Notes under the pieces: generated by a model
What the model was told of the DNA's origin: nothing
Database searches by the model: none
Seen by the model: the letters and a program-made list of their open reading frames with translations, nothing else
Assembly: GCF_036226365.1 (NCBI RefSeq)
Contig: NZ_CP108462.1
Coordinates: forward strand, 2,453,501-2,517,500
Length of the DNA: 64,000 nt
From: Streptomyces sp. NBC_01262
GTDB lineage: Bacteria > Actinomycetota > Actinomycetes > Streptomycetales > Streptomycetaceae
Reading direction: 5' to 3'
Position numbers and translations under genes: made by a program
Part shown: positions 22,670 through 31,800 of the stretch, in pieces
Numbering within the stretch: the stretch's first letter is position 1
Layout: each line of letters opens with the position of its first letter

Positions 22670-23914
22670 ATGCCCACACCGCAGCTGACTCGTCTCGTCG
22701 ACGAGCAGAACACGACATGGCAGCGGATGCTTGCCATCCGGTCCGCCGCCGAGGCCGAAAGCCGCGACCTCACCGCCGAGGAGCGCACCAACTGGGACGC
22801 CGCCGAGACGCGGCTGACCGAGGTCTCCGGCGACATCGACCGCCTGAACCGCATGGCCGGCCTGGAGAACATCGACCGGTCCCAGATCATCACCGCCGGC
22901 GGCCGGGAGAACGAGGACCGGGGCACCGACGAGGAGGCCGATCGCCGCTACCGCGAGGCGTTCGCCCGCTACATGCGGCGCGGCATGGACGGACTGCTGC
23001 CCGAGCAGCGCCAGCTGCTCATGGAGCACGAGGTCGACGTGCGCGCGCAGGGCACGGGCGTCGACACCTCCGGCGGGTTCCTGGTACCGGACGAGTTCCG
23101 CAACGAGCTCACCGAGACGATGAAGGCGTTCGGCGGGCTGCTCGGCCTGGCCAACGTCATCACGACCTCGACCGGCGCGGACCTGCCGTGGCCGACGAAC
23201 GACGACACCGGCAACGAGGGCGAGATCCTCGGCGAGAACCAGCCCGCCAGCGAGCTCGACCTCACCCTGGGACAGCGGAAGCTGAAGGCCTACACCTTCT
23301 CCTCCAAGCAGACCCGGGTCGCCCTGGCGCTGCTGCAGGACTCGGCGTTCAACCTCGACCAGTGGCTGCCGAAGAAGCAGGGCGAGCGCATCGGCCGCCG
23401 CGCCGCCCGGGCGTTCATCACCGGCACCGGCACGGACCAGCCCGAGGGCATCACGACCAACGCCACCGTCGGCAAGACCGGCCTGGCCGGACAGGTCACG
23501 TCGGTCATCTACGACGACCTGGTCGACCTCGAGCACTCCGTCGACAGCGCCTACCGGGCGACCAGCGCCTACCTGATGAACGACAGCATGCTCAAGGTCA
23601 TCCGCAAGCTGAAGGACACCCAGGGGCGTCCGCTGTGGGTGCCGATCCCGGCGCCCGGCTTCCCCGCCACGATCAACGGGTTCACCTACCACCTGGACAA
23701 CTCGATGCCGACCCCGGCGGCGTCGGCGAAGTCCATCGCGTTCGGCGACTTCAAGGCCGGCTACATCATCCGCCAGGTCCTCGACGTGCAGATGCTGCGC
23801 CTGGTCGAGCGGTACGCGGAGTACCTGCAGGTGGGGTTCCTGTCCTTCGCCCGCCTGGACGGCATGATCGACGACTCTGCCGCGATCCGCCTCTACCAGC
23901 ACCCGGCCAGCTGA
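22670..23914 (+). CDS. Major capsid protein, HK97 fold, 414 aa
   Basis: Main head shell subunit. Residues 1-110 are a coiled-coil, charged delta domain (scaffold), likely removed by the protease, followed by GTGVDTSGGFLVPDEFRNELTE, the conserved start of the mature HK97 coat; further EGEILGENQPASE, TRVALALLQDSAFNLDQWLP, and ARAFITGTGTDQPEGI are typical. The 414-residue length is usual. Hairpin leader upstream and a strong hairpin (23930-23957) downstream set it off as a highly expressed gene. Confidence 0.95.
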   Translation: MPTPQLTRLVDEQNTTWQRMLAIRSAAEAESRDLTAEERTNWDAAETRLTEVSGDIDRLNRMAGLENIDRSQIITAGGRENEDRGTDEEADRRYREAFARYMRRGMDGLLPEQRQLLMEHEVDVRAQGTGVDTSGGFLVPDEFRNELTETMKAFGGLLGLANVITTSTGADLPWPTNDDTGNEGEILGENQPASELDLTLGQRKLKAYTFSSKQTRVALALLQDSAFNLDQWLPKKQGERIGRRAARAFITGTGTDQPEGITTNATVGKTGLAGQVTSVIYDDLVDLEHSVDSAYRATSAYLMNDSMLKVIRKLKDTQGRPLWVPIPAPGFPATINGFTYHLDNSMPTPAASAKSIAFGDFKAGYIIRQVLDVQMLRLVERYAEYLQVGFLSFARLDGMIDDSAAIRLYQHPAS

Positions 23915-23929
23915 CCGACCCATCCCGAT

Positions 23930-23957
23930 GCCCGGGGCCCGCGCTGTGGCCCCGGGC
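23930..23957 (+). terminator. Hairpin after the capsid gene
   Basis: GCCCGGGGCC at 23930-23939 pairs with GGCCCCGGGC at 23948-23957. It probably reduces read-through so that capsid mRNA is in excess of downstream genes, or protects the capsid mRNA 3' end. Confidence 0.6.
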
Positions 23958-23984
23958 TCAGGTACGACCTGAGAGGAGGGCGTC

Positions 23985-24389
23985 GTGAAGGACGCCTACA
24001 GCAACATCACCCTGCGCGAGACGCTGTCGATCGCCACCCGCACCGCGTCGGCGAACGGCACCGGCGTGGACCGCAACACCAGCGGCATGATGTGCCAGGA
24101 CGCGATGATCGTGGTCCACACTGGGACCATCACCGACGGCACCCACACCGTCGAGGTCCAGGACTCCGACGACAACACCACGTTCGCCGCGGTCGCCGAC
24201 GCCTACCTGCAGGGCACCGAGCCCGCGATCGTCGCGGCCGACGACAACAAGCTGTTCATCATCGGCTACAAGGGCCCCAAGCGATACCTGCGTGTCGCCG
24301 TGACCGCAGCCGGCACCACCACCGGCGGCGTGTACGGCGCGACAGTCGTGCTGGCCGACCCGCGGGTCGCGCCGGTGGTGCACGGCTGA
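23985..24389 (+). CDS. Putative head decoration or minor capsid protein, 134 aa
   Basis: GTG 23985 with GAGAGGAGGG upstream. Beta-rich (HTGTITDGTHTVEVQDSDDNTTF..., KRYLRVAVTAAGTTTGGVYGATVVLAD), without cysteine pairs. Genes of this size and fold pattern directly after the capsid gene encode head fibres or decoration proteins in many siphophages. The call depends on position and composition, not on a clear domain. The stop overlaps the next ATG (TGATG). Confidence 0.6.
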   Translation: MKDAYSNITLRETLSIATRTASANGTGVDRNTSGMMCQDAMIVVHTGTITDGTHTVEVQDSDDNTTFAAVADAYLQGTEPAIVAADDNKLFIIGYKGPKRYLRVAVTAAGTTTGGVYGATVVLADPRVAPVVHG

Positions 24390-25084
24390 TGGCACGCATT
24401 CGTGTGCTGGAGGCCGTGGCCGGCGACGACTTCTCCTGGGCACCAGGCGACATCGTCGACCTGCCCCAAGAGACCGCCGCCGGCTGGGCCGACGGTCACC
24501 GCGCGGTCTGGGCCGACGGCGACAACCCGGCTACCGGCGAGGCCCGGCCGTACGAGCTGCCGCCCCTGGTCACCACAGCCGACGGAGTGGAGCTCGAGGT
24601 CGTCCAGGCGGTCGTCCAGACCGTCCACGACCCCACCGCCGATCCCGGCAGCCCTGACCCGGTGCGGTGGTCGGTGACCATAGCCCTGCCCGCCGTTGCC
24701 GCGCTGGACCCGGCCGCCGTCGTGACGGACGGCTCTGGGGTCACGGTCGACGGGGGCGTGGCCGATGCGGTCACCGGCGGGTCCGGAGACGGCGATATGC
24801 AGCAGCTGCGCGAGGGCGGCTTCGACCCGATCACCCATCCCATCCGCGAGGTGCTCGCCTACCTCGGGACCGTCTCGGAGCAGGAGGTGCTGCACGTGCT
24901 GGCACTGGAGGAGGCAGGCGAGGACCGCAAGGGAATCGCCCGCGAAAGGGACGCCCTGCTAGAAGCGGCCCAAGCACGCGACGCCGCGGCCGAGCAGACC
25001 GGCGACGGCGACCAGCTGGCCGCGGAGAAGACCGCCGACCTCTCGCGGGGTGGCGGGCGCGGCAACGGGATCGAGACCCGGTGA
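24389..25084 (+). CDS. Hypothetical head-region protein, 231 aa
   Basis: ATG 24389 overlaps the previous stop. The start (RIRVLEAVAGDDFSWAPGDIVDL) resembles small head-associated proteins; the middle has a beta-rich unit, and residues 165-225 form a coiled helical part (DPITHPIREVLAYLGTVSEQEVLHVLALEEAGEDRKGIARERDAL is one amphipathic region), which suggests assembly with others. The Gly-rich end is probably disordered. It is in the head-tail joining cluster, so I infer a virion role. Confidence 0.55.
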   Translation: MARIRVLEAVAGDDFSWAPGDIVDLPQETAAGWADGHRAVWADGDNPATGEARPYELPPLVTTADGVELEVVQAVVQTVHDPTADPGSPDPVRWSVTIALPAVAALDPAAVVTDGSGVTVDGGVADAVTGGSGDGDMQQLREGGFDPITHPIREVLAYLGTVSEQEVLHVLALEEAGEDRKGIARERDALLEAAQARDAAAEQTGDGDQLAAEKTADLSRGGGRGNGIETR

Positions 25085-25099
25085 AGGGGGTGGTGAACG

Positions 25100-25930
25100 G
25101 TGTCGTTCGATCTCGGTGAGAACGTCAGGCTGGAGGCGGAGTGTCGGGCTCCGGGCGGCACGCTCACCACCGCCACCACCGCTGTGCTGACCATCACCCG
25201 GCCGGACGGCACCACGGCCACCCCGACCGTGCCGGACCCGGGCGAGACCGGCAAGTACCGGGTCGACTATGTCCCGGTGCAGGCCGGTCGGCATTCGGTG
25301 CGGTGGCTGTTCACCTCGCCTGCCAGTGCGTACACCGACAGCTTCGATGTGCGCGAGGCAGTCCCGCCGATGCTGGTGTCGCTGGCCGACATGAAGGCCC
25401 ACATGCGGATCACCAGCACCAGCACCGACGGCGAGCTGCGCGGCTGGATCGAGAGCGCCACCGAGGGTGTGGAGAACTACGCCGGGGTGTGTGTGCGGCG
25501 CCTGGTCGTCGAGCGTCAGGACATCCCGCCTTTCGGGGTGTGCACGGTGATGCTGCGGCAGATCCCGGTGCTGTCCGTGACGTCGGTCGTGCCGATCCGC
25601 TCCGGCGGCACCACGTACGACGTCGACGACCTCGATGTCGACCAGCCCACCGGTGTCATCGAGCGCCTCGACGGCGGCCGCATCTTCGGCCCCTTGCGCA
25701 TCACCTACACCGCCGGCAGGACCATCGTCCCCTCCGCGCACCGCGACGCGACGAAGGTCATCGTTCAGCACCTGTGGCGCACCAAGTACGGGGCGTCGCG
25801 CGCCGCGTCCGGGCTCGGCGGCGGTGAGGACTTCTCCGTCACCGAGCAGGTCCCCGGCTTCGGATACGCCGTGCCCAACCGGGCGCTGCAGCTCCTGGAG
25901 CCGTACAAGCTCCCACCAGGGATGGCGTGA
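25100..25930 (+). CDS. Head-tail connector protein (gp6-like), 276 aa
   Basis: GTG 25100. Residues 1-95 look like an Ig-like beta sandwich (FDLGENVRLEAECRAPGG, TGKYRVDYVPVQAGRHSVRWLF), not usual in connectors. Residues 96-276 match the adaptor fold: VSLADMKAHMRIT, DGELRGWIESATEGVENYAG, then VKVIVQHLW near the end. The adaptor ring sits below the portal. A fused Ig domain could add a surface knob. It overlaps the next gene at 25927-25930. Confidence 0.75.
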   Translation: MSFDLGENVRLEAECRAPGGTLTTATTAVLTITRPDGTTATPTVPDPGETGKYRVDYVPVQAGRHSVRWLFTSPASAYTDSFDVREAVPPMLVSLADMKAHMRITSTSTDGELRGWIESATEGVENYAGVCVRRLVVERQDIPPFGVCTVMLRQIPVLSVTSVVPIRSGGTTYDVDDLDVDQPTGVIERLDGGRIFGPLRITYTAGRTIVPSAHRDATKVIVQHLWRTKYGASRAASGLGGGEDFSVTEQVPGFGYAVPNRALQLLEPYKLPPGMA

Positions 25931-26412
25931 TGGCGACCTCCGCAGTACCCGCGGCGATCGACGCGCTGCTGTCCATCCTCACCGAGGCATCGAAGCGGGC
26001 CGGCTCGGCGCTGGCCAATACGCAGATCTTCGACGGTCCGGCGCTGACCAACCTCGAGTTCGGGCGGCGGCTGTTCGTCGGCTGGCAGCCCGAGGCCGAC
26101 AACGCCGCCGCCCTGACACAGGACTTCGCGTACGCCGGCGCCCGCCGACGCGACGAGGAATTCCAGATCTCCTGCTACGCCGAGGTCGAGTCCGGTGACA
26201 CCGACATGCAGCCGCTACGCACCGCCGCCTTCGCCCTGGTCGCCGTCGTCGAAACTGAGCTCCGGGCCAGCGACGACGCCCCGACCGCGCCCACGCTGAA
26301 CGGCACGGTGCTGTGGGCGCATTTGACCACTGGCAACCTGCAGCAGGGCCAGACCCTCGCGGGCGCCGCCGCCGGTGTGGCGTTCACGATCAGCTGCCGC
26401 TCGCGCCTGTAA
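25927..26412 (+). CDS. Putative tail terminator / head-tail completion protein, ~160 aa
   Basis: GTG 25927 or ATG 25930 overlaps the connector stop. N-terminal helix (AAIDALLSILTEASKRA), then strands ANTQIFDGPALTN..., RRRDEEFQISCYAEVESGD, VVETELRASDD, TLAGAAAGVAFTISCRSRL. This order of an N-terminal helix and antiparallel sheet is like tail terminator proteins (lambda gpU group). Position, after the connector and before the tail tube, fits. It ends with a conserved-looking basic strand. Confidence 0.6.
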   Translation: MMATSAVPAAIDALLSILTEASKRAGSALANTQIFDGPALTNLEFGRRLFVGWQPEADNAAALTQDFAYAGARRRDEEFQISCYAEVESGDTDMQPLRTAAFALVAVVETELRASDDAPTAPTLNGTVLWAHLTTGNLQQGQTLAGAAAGVAFTISCRSRL

Positions 26413-26475
26413 CCCATCCCTTGAAGAGCCCGCCGGTGCGCGGGCTGTTCGCCATGCCCAGAAGGAGAGAAGCCC
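26413..26475 (+). promoter_or_regulatory. Hairpin leader before the tail genes
   Basis: AGCCCGC at 26427-26433 pairs with GCGGGCT at 26440-26446; then TGTTCGCCATGCCC and the ribosome site AAGGAGAG. Same design as the capsid leader at 22607-22669. Confidence 0.55.
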
Positions 26476-26697
26476 ATGGCGAAGGTCCGTTTCCTCGGCA
26501 CCGAACCGCACAGGGTGCCGGAGCTCGGCGACCACTTCATCGAGCCGGACGAGGTCGTCGAGGTACCTGACGACCGGTTCGAGGCCTACGTGTGCCAGAC
26601 CGAGAACTGGGAGCCCGTCGAGGAACCCAAGACGGCGGCGCCCGCCAAGAAGACCACGGCGGCCAAGACGGCCACTACCCCGAAGGGTGACGACTGA
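26476..26697 (+). CDS. Small structural-region protein, 73 aa
   Basis: ATG 26476 with AAGGAGAG upstream. Residues 3-45 form a small beta barrel (KVRFLGTEPHRVPELG..., DEVVEVPDDRFEAYV), like small head-tail or tail-associated SH3-like proteins; the tail is Lys/Ala/Thr-rich (APAKKTTAAKTATT). It overlaps the tail-tube start (TGATG at 26695-26699). Confidence 0.6.
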   Translation: MAKVRFLGTEPHRVPELGDHFIEPDEVVEVPDDRFEAYVCQTENWEPVEEPKTAAPAKKTTAAKTATTPKGDD

Positions 26698-27683
26698 TGG
26701 GCATCGGATCGGGTCTCGGCGCACAGATCGGCATCGTCGCCGAATCGAGTTACGGAACGTACGCGGCGCCGACGAAGTTCGTGGAGTTCACCAAGGAGGG
26801 CCTGGTCTTCCGGAAGGTGACCGCGCAGTCCGCGGGCATCGCGGCGGGCCGCCTGGTCGACCTGTCCACCCGCCGTGTGATGACCACGGCAGACGCGGGC
26901 GGCCCCCTGGAGATGGAGGTCACGAACAAGGCGATGGGCCTGTTCCTCCAGTGCTTGATGGGGACCACGGTCACGCCGGTGCAGCAGGCCGCGACGATCG
27001 CGTACCTGCAGACGCACATCCTGGTTGACAGCTTCGGCAAGAGCCTGACGATCCAGAAGGGCGTCCCGCTGACCACGGGGACCGTGACCGACAAGACGTT
27101 TGTCGGCTGCAAGATCATCAGCGCGGAGTTCTCGTGCGAGGTCGGCGGCATGCTGACCGTGTCGTTCGAGATCGACGCCAAGGACTGCGACGAGACCCAG
27201 ACGCTGGCCGTCGCGTCCTACCCGGCGATGTCCCCGTTCCACTTCGGGCAGATGACGCTCAAGCTCGGCACGCTCGCCTCGGAGACCAGCCAGGACGGCA
27301 TCCGCAAGGTCAGCATCAAGATCGAGCGGCCGATGGCGACCGACCGCTACTACGCGGGCGCGGCGGGCCGGAAGAAAGAGCCGATCGCGAACGACAAGGT
27401 GAAGATCACCGGGTCGCTGGAGATGGACTACGTCGACACCGTGGTCGACGACTGGCACACCGCCGACACCGGCAAGTCCCTGATCTGGGAGTTCATCGGC
27501 CCCAACATCGCCAGCACGTACTTCGAGACGTTCCGTGTGAGCCTGCCCGTCATCAAGTTCGACGACGCCCCGCCCGTGGTCGAGGGACCCGACGTCATCA
27601 AGCCGACCTTCAACTTCACCGGCCTGTACGACGGGACGAACGCCAACAAGATCGAGTACATGTCCACCGACGTCACTCTGTGA
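26697..27683 (+). CDS. Major tail protein (tail tube), 328 aa
   Basis: Forms the tube of the flexible non-contractile tail. The start GIGSGLGAQIGIVAESSYGTYAAPTKFVEF is typical of tube proteins of this group (an AQxG-AxExTYGT pattern), and the sequence is beta-rich throughout with GGPLEMEVTNKAMGL and KPTFNFTGLYDGTNANKIEYM at the end. Normal length. It comes before the chaperone pair and the tape measure, the conserved siphovirus order. Confidence 0.88.
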   Translation: MGIGSGLGAQIGIVAESSYGTYAAPTKFVEFTKEGLVFRKVTAQSAGIAAGRLVDLSTRRVMTTADAGGPLEMEVTNKAMGLFLQCLMGTTVTPVQQAATIAYLQTHILVDSFGKSLTIQKGVPLTTGTVTDKTFVGCKIISAEFSCEVGGMLTVSFEIDAKDCDETQTLAVASYPAMSPFHFGQMTLKLGTLASETSQDGIRKVSIKIERPMATDRYYAGAAGRKKEPIANDKVKITGSLEMDYVDTVVDDWHTADTGKSLIWEFIGPNIASTYFETFRVSLPVIKFDDAPPVVEGPDVIKPTFNFTGLYDGTNANKIEYMSTDVTL

Positions 27684-27699
27684 TCTGTGAGGTGACCTG

Positions 27700-28200
27700 G
27701 TGCGCGATGTACGGATCACCGGCAGCGGCCAGCTCCTGGAGCTGCAGCGCCGCCTGAGGGCGGCCGGACACGAGAACCTCCGCTCCTCCCTGCAGCGCCG
27801 TATCCGCCGCGCGGCCGAACCCCTGAGGGACGACCTGCAGTCCGCCGTGCGCGGCCTGAACATCCGCGGCCAGGGCGGCAGCGGGCGCGGCGGCCGGAGC
27901 CCGACGACGCGCCCGCTGCGGGCCACCATTGCGGACGCCATCCGGATCAGCGTCCGGACCACCGGCACGGTCGGTGCGCGGGTGTGGATCGACCGGTCCG
28001 CGCTCCCGCCGGACATGCGGGCCATGCCCAACAAGCTCAACGACGGCCGGTGGCGGCACCCGGTGTTCGGCAACAGGCGGCGGTGGGCGACGCAGTACGC
28101 CTCGCCCTGGTGGGAGATCACCATCCGCCGGCACACCCCGCGCATGGAGCGCGAGGTCGCCCGCGTCCTGGACGACGTACAGCGCCGCCTCGGCGGCTGA
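27700..28200 (+). CDS. HK97 gp10-like / tail-region protein, 166 aa
   Basis: GTG 27700 with GAGG upstream. Features: GSGQLLELQRRLRAAGHENLRSSLQRRIRRAAEPLRDDLQ helical start, basic middle, then HPVFGNRRRWATQYASPWW, a motif I associate with HK97-gp10/phage minor tail Z-like proteins that connect tail and head. Here it lies after the tube gene, which is a less usual order, but the motif is clear. Confidence 0.7.
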   Translation: MRDVRITGSGQLLELQRRLRAAGHENLRSSLQRRIRRAAEPLRDDLQSAVRGLNIRGQGGSGRGGRSPTTRPLRATIADAIRISVRTTGTVGARVWIDRSALPPDMRAMPNKLNDGRWRHPVFGNRRRWATQYASPWWEITIRRHTPRMEREVARVLDDVQRRLGG

Positions 28201-28215
28201 CCAGAAAGCAAAACC

Positions 28216-28767
28216 ATGATCTTCACGTACAGCCGGCAGGGCGCCGAGCCTCAGCGCTGGGACCTGTCCGAAGTCCGGTTCCTCAGCAGCGAGGCCGAGG
28301 CCGTCGAGCGCACGACGGGCCTGGAATGGGGCGAGGTGCTGCACTGGCGGACGCTGGTGGACAAGGTGTCGCCGACCGCCCGGCGCGGGCTGTTGTGGAT
28401 CCTCCTCAAGCGGAGCGACCCGACGCTGCGCTACAGCGCCTGCGACCCGGTCCTCGCCGAGATGGACGTCAAGCTCGGCGCGAAGGAACTGGCCGAGCTG
28501 CGGGCGGAAGCCGAACAGGCCCTCGTCGACGGCAAGATCAGCGAGGAGGGCCTCGAGGCCGGCATCCGGGAGCTGGAGTCCGTCACCGATCCCGGGGTTC
28601 TGGCCGCTGTCGCCGCGATGGCGGCGGGCCCAAAAGCAGGAGTGCAGGCGGTAGCCGACGCAGGCGCGCCGACGGCGGGCGAGCCGTGGACGGCTTCGGC
28701 CCCGACAGCGTCACCTACCGGCGCGCCGCCTACTTCTGGGCCTTCATCGAGCGCTTCCCCGGCCTGA
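28216..28767 (+). CDS. Tail assembly chaperone G, 183 aa
   Basis: ATG 28216. N-terminal helical/strand unit (FTYSRQGAEPQRWDLSEVRFL, VLHWRTLVDKVSPTARRGLLWILLKRSDPTLRYS) and a helical acidic middle. It ends in a low-complexity Pro/Ser/Ala tail. Chaperone G coats the tape measure together with the longer GT frameshift form. The slippery heptamer at 28629-28635 is in frame at codons 139-140. Directly upstream of the tape measure. Confidence 0.85.
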   Translation: MIFTYSRQGAEPQRWDLSEVRFLSSEAEAVERTTGLEWGEVLHWRTLVDKVSPTARRGLLWILLKRSDPTLRYSACDPVLAEMDVKLGAKELAELRAEAEQALVDGKISEEGLEAGIRELESVTDPGVLAAVAAMAAGPKAGVQAVADAGAPTAGEPWTASAPTASPTGAPPTSGPSSSASPA

Positions 28768-28868
28768 CGCCGGAGGCCTTCGACGAGCTGACCGTCGACC
28801 GGTTCGAGGCCGGGATCGCCTACATCGAGCAGGCCAAAGCCGCGGAAGCGGCGACCCCGAAACCGTAG
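28216..28868 (+). CDS. Tail assembly chaperone GT, made by programmed -1 frameshift, ~217 aa
   Basis: The heptamer CCCAAAA at 28629-28635 is read C-CCA-AAA in the G frame, exactly the X-XXY-YYZ form. A shift of -1 after the AAA codon continues in the frame that ends at 28866-28868 and adds about 77 residues: Arg-rich bridge, then DGFGPDSVTYRRAAYFWAFIERFPGLTPEAFDEL, a clear folded T domain. The T part has no ribosome site of its own. In lambda the G:GT ratio sets correct tail assembly; the same is expected here. Confidence 0.88.
28629..28635 (+). promoter_or_regulatory. Slippery heptamer CCCAAAA (-1 frameshift site)
   Basis: Canonical X-XXY-YYZ in the correct phase of the G gene. The downstream 30 bases are GC-rich and could form a stimulating stem, but I see no very strong hairpin. 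Confidence 0.88.
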
Positions 28869-28877
28869 GAGGTCGCC

Positions 28878-31800
28878 GTGTCCGAGCGTCGTCTGATCTT
28901 CGATGTCCTCGGCCGGGACCGCCTGTCCCGGGTCTTCGACCGGATTGGCGACGGGGCCACGCGGATGGGCCGGCGCATCAGCCGGGCCAGCGACGACGGC
29001 GACCGGGCGCTCGGGGACTTCACCCGCGACGCCCGCGGCCGCCTGCATGACACGCGGGGCCGATTCGTGGCGGCGGGCCTGGCGGCCGAGCGGATGGGCG
29101 ACGACGTCGACCGCAGCAGCAGCCGCAGCCGGGGCGCACTGTCCCGGCTGATGTCGGTGGTGCGCGGCGTCGGTTCGGCCGCAGCAAGCGCAGTGCCGTC
29201 GACGGGGGCGCTGAGCGGTGCGCTGTGGGGTGTGGGCATCGCGGCCGCGGTGACAGCTCTGCCTGCGGTGGGCGCGCTGGTGCCGATGGTGGCCGGGCTG
29301 GGCCTGGTGGCCGGCGCCCTGAAGCTGGGGCTGTCCGGCGTCTCGGACGCGATGGCTTTGGCGGGCACGGACGCCAAGGAGTACCACAAGGCCCTGAAGA
29401 AGATGAGCCCCGAGCAGCGGGAGTTCACCAAGGCCCTGGTGGCGGCGAAGAAGGAGTTCGCCGGCGTCGGCAAGGACGTCCAGAAGGCGATGCTGCCCGG
29501 CTTCACCAAAGCGGTGAAGGCAGCGAAGCCGCTGATCGACGAGCTGTCCGGTGGCCTGGTCGTGATGGGCAAGGTCCTGGGCGATACCGCCGATGACTTC
29601 TCCAAGCTGATGAAGGACTCGGGGTTCCAGGACGACTTCGGGAACACCCTGCTGCTGGGAACCGAGTTCGTCCGGGACCTGACCGGCGGTCTGGTGCCGC
29701 TCACCAGGTCGATCTTTGATTTCGGTGCCGCGTCCAAGCCGACCCTGGACGCTTTCGGCAACGGTATTTCCGGGCTGATGAGCAAGGGGATCCCCGGGTT
29801 CTTCACCGGTCTCAAGGGCGGCATCGACGGCAGCGCCCAGATGTTCACCGGCCTGTTCAACACGGTGAACAAGGACCTCCCCGTACTCGGCGACGCGATC
29901 GGGGAGATCGCGAACAGTACGGGCCCGGCGCTGTCCGAGATCTTCGAGTCGGCGGGCGACAACGGAGCCAAGGCCTTCAAGATCATCGGCACTGCGGCGC
30001 ACTACCTCAAGCCGGTGTTCGGCGAGGTCGGCGGCGCGGTCCGGATCGTCAGCATCCTGCTCGGCCAGGTCGCCGACATCGCCGGCAACGTGGGCAGGGT
30101 GGTGCTCGAATCGCTGTGGCCGTCGTTCCGCAAGAGCAGCGAGGCGGTCGGTCCGCTGCAGCGGCTGGCGAACTGGCTGAAGGACAACAAGCAGGCCACG
30201 CTGGAGTTCACCAGGGTGGCCAGCAACGGCATCATCGGCTTCGCCGGCGTGGTCATCTCCAACATCCCGATGGTGATCAAGGTCTTCCGGCTCATGGCGA
30301 CTGGGGTCCTGACCGCGCTGGACGGGATCATCTCCGGGGCGGCCGCTGCGTTCGGCTGGATCCCGGGTATCGGCCCGAAGCTGAAGCAGGCCAACAAGAC
30401 CTTCGACCAGTTCAAAGACTCGTTCATCACCGGTCTGCACTCCGCCGAGGCGCAGACGCAGAGCTTCGCCGACAAGGTCGGCCCGCGCCTGGCGGCGAAC
30501 AAGCTGCGGATGAACATCGACAACTGGAACCAGCAGATCGCCGTCGCCAAGGGCAAGCTGTCGGATAAGAACCTCCCGTCGAGCAAGAAGGCCGCCCTGC
30601 GCGCGGACATCTCCGACCTGGAGGCGAAGGTCCGCAAGGCCAAGGCCGACCTGGCGTCGGTGAAGAACCGCAGCGTCACGGTCTACACCAACTACAAGGT
30701 CAACGGCACCCAGCGCGGCGGGGACGTCGGCGGTAACTACGCCGCCGGCGGTCTGCTCAGCGGGCCCGGCACTGGCACCTCGGACGACATCCCGTTGATG
30801 GGCAGCGATGGCGAGTTCATCGTCAACGCCAAGGCCACGTCGCGGAACCTGCGGCTGCTGGAGGCCATCAACAGCGGGCGGATTGCGAGGTTCGCCAGCG
30901 GTGGCAAGGTCGGCAAGGGCATCAGCAAGTCGGCGCTGTCGGCTATCCGCACGGACACCGCGCACCGCATGGTGATCCAGCTGACGGCCTCCGCGTCGCA
31001 GATCGGCTCCATGGTCAAGGAGTTGGTCGGCGACATCGAGCGGGCCTTCAAGGGCAAGAAGAGCAAGGTCGACGACCGCCTGGTGGCGATGCTGGAGAAG
31101 AGCAACGTACGGCTGAAGACTCTCGCAGCTCAGCGCGACAAGATCGCTGCGAAGATCGCGGAGGCGAAGGCGTTCGCGTCGTCGACGGCGGCGACCGCGC
31201 GCGGTACCGCGACCCTGTCGAGCCTGGGCGAGGACTCGCTCACCGGGCACGGGGGCGGCATCAAGGCCGGTCTGCAGTCCAAGCTGGCGCAGATCAGGCA
31301 GTTCAGCCGGTACATCTCCATCCTGGCCAAGCGGCACCTCAACAAATCCATGTTGAGGCAGATCTTGGAGATGGGCCCCGAGTCGGGCTTCGCCTACGCC
31401 TCGGAGCTGGTCGGGTCTTCGCAGAAGACGATCAGCGAGATCAACGGCGTGCAGTCGACCATCAACAAAGAGTCGGCGAAGCTCGGCCGCACAGGGGCCG
31501 ACGCCCTGTACGACTCCGGGCGCAACGCCGGCAAGGGGTTCCTGGCCGGGCTGGCGGGCCAGCAGAAGGCCATCGAGAAGCTCATGCTGTCGATCGCCAA
31601 GGGGATGCAGAAGGCCATCCGCAAGGCGCTCGGCATCAAGAGCCCGAGCACGGTGTTCGCGCAGCTCGGTCGGCACACCACCGAGGGCCTGGCGCTCGGT
31701 ATCACCGACCGGGTTCCGGCCGTGCACCGCGCTCTGGCCACCGTGAGCGATGCGGTGGCAGGCACCCAGGTCGGCGTCCCCTCGGTTGCCATGGCCGGCG

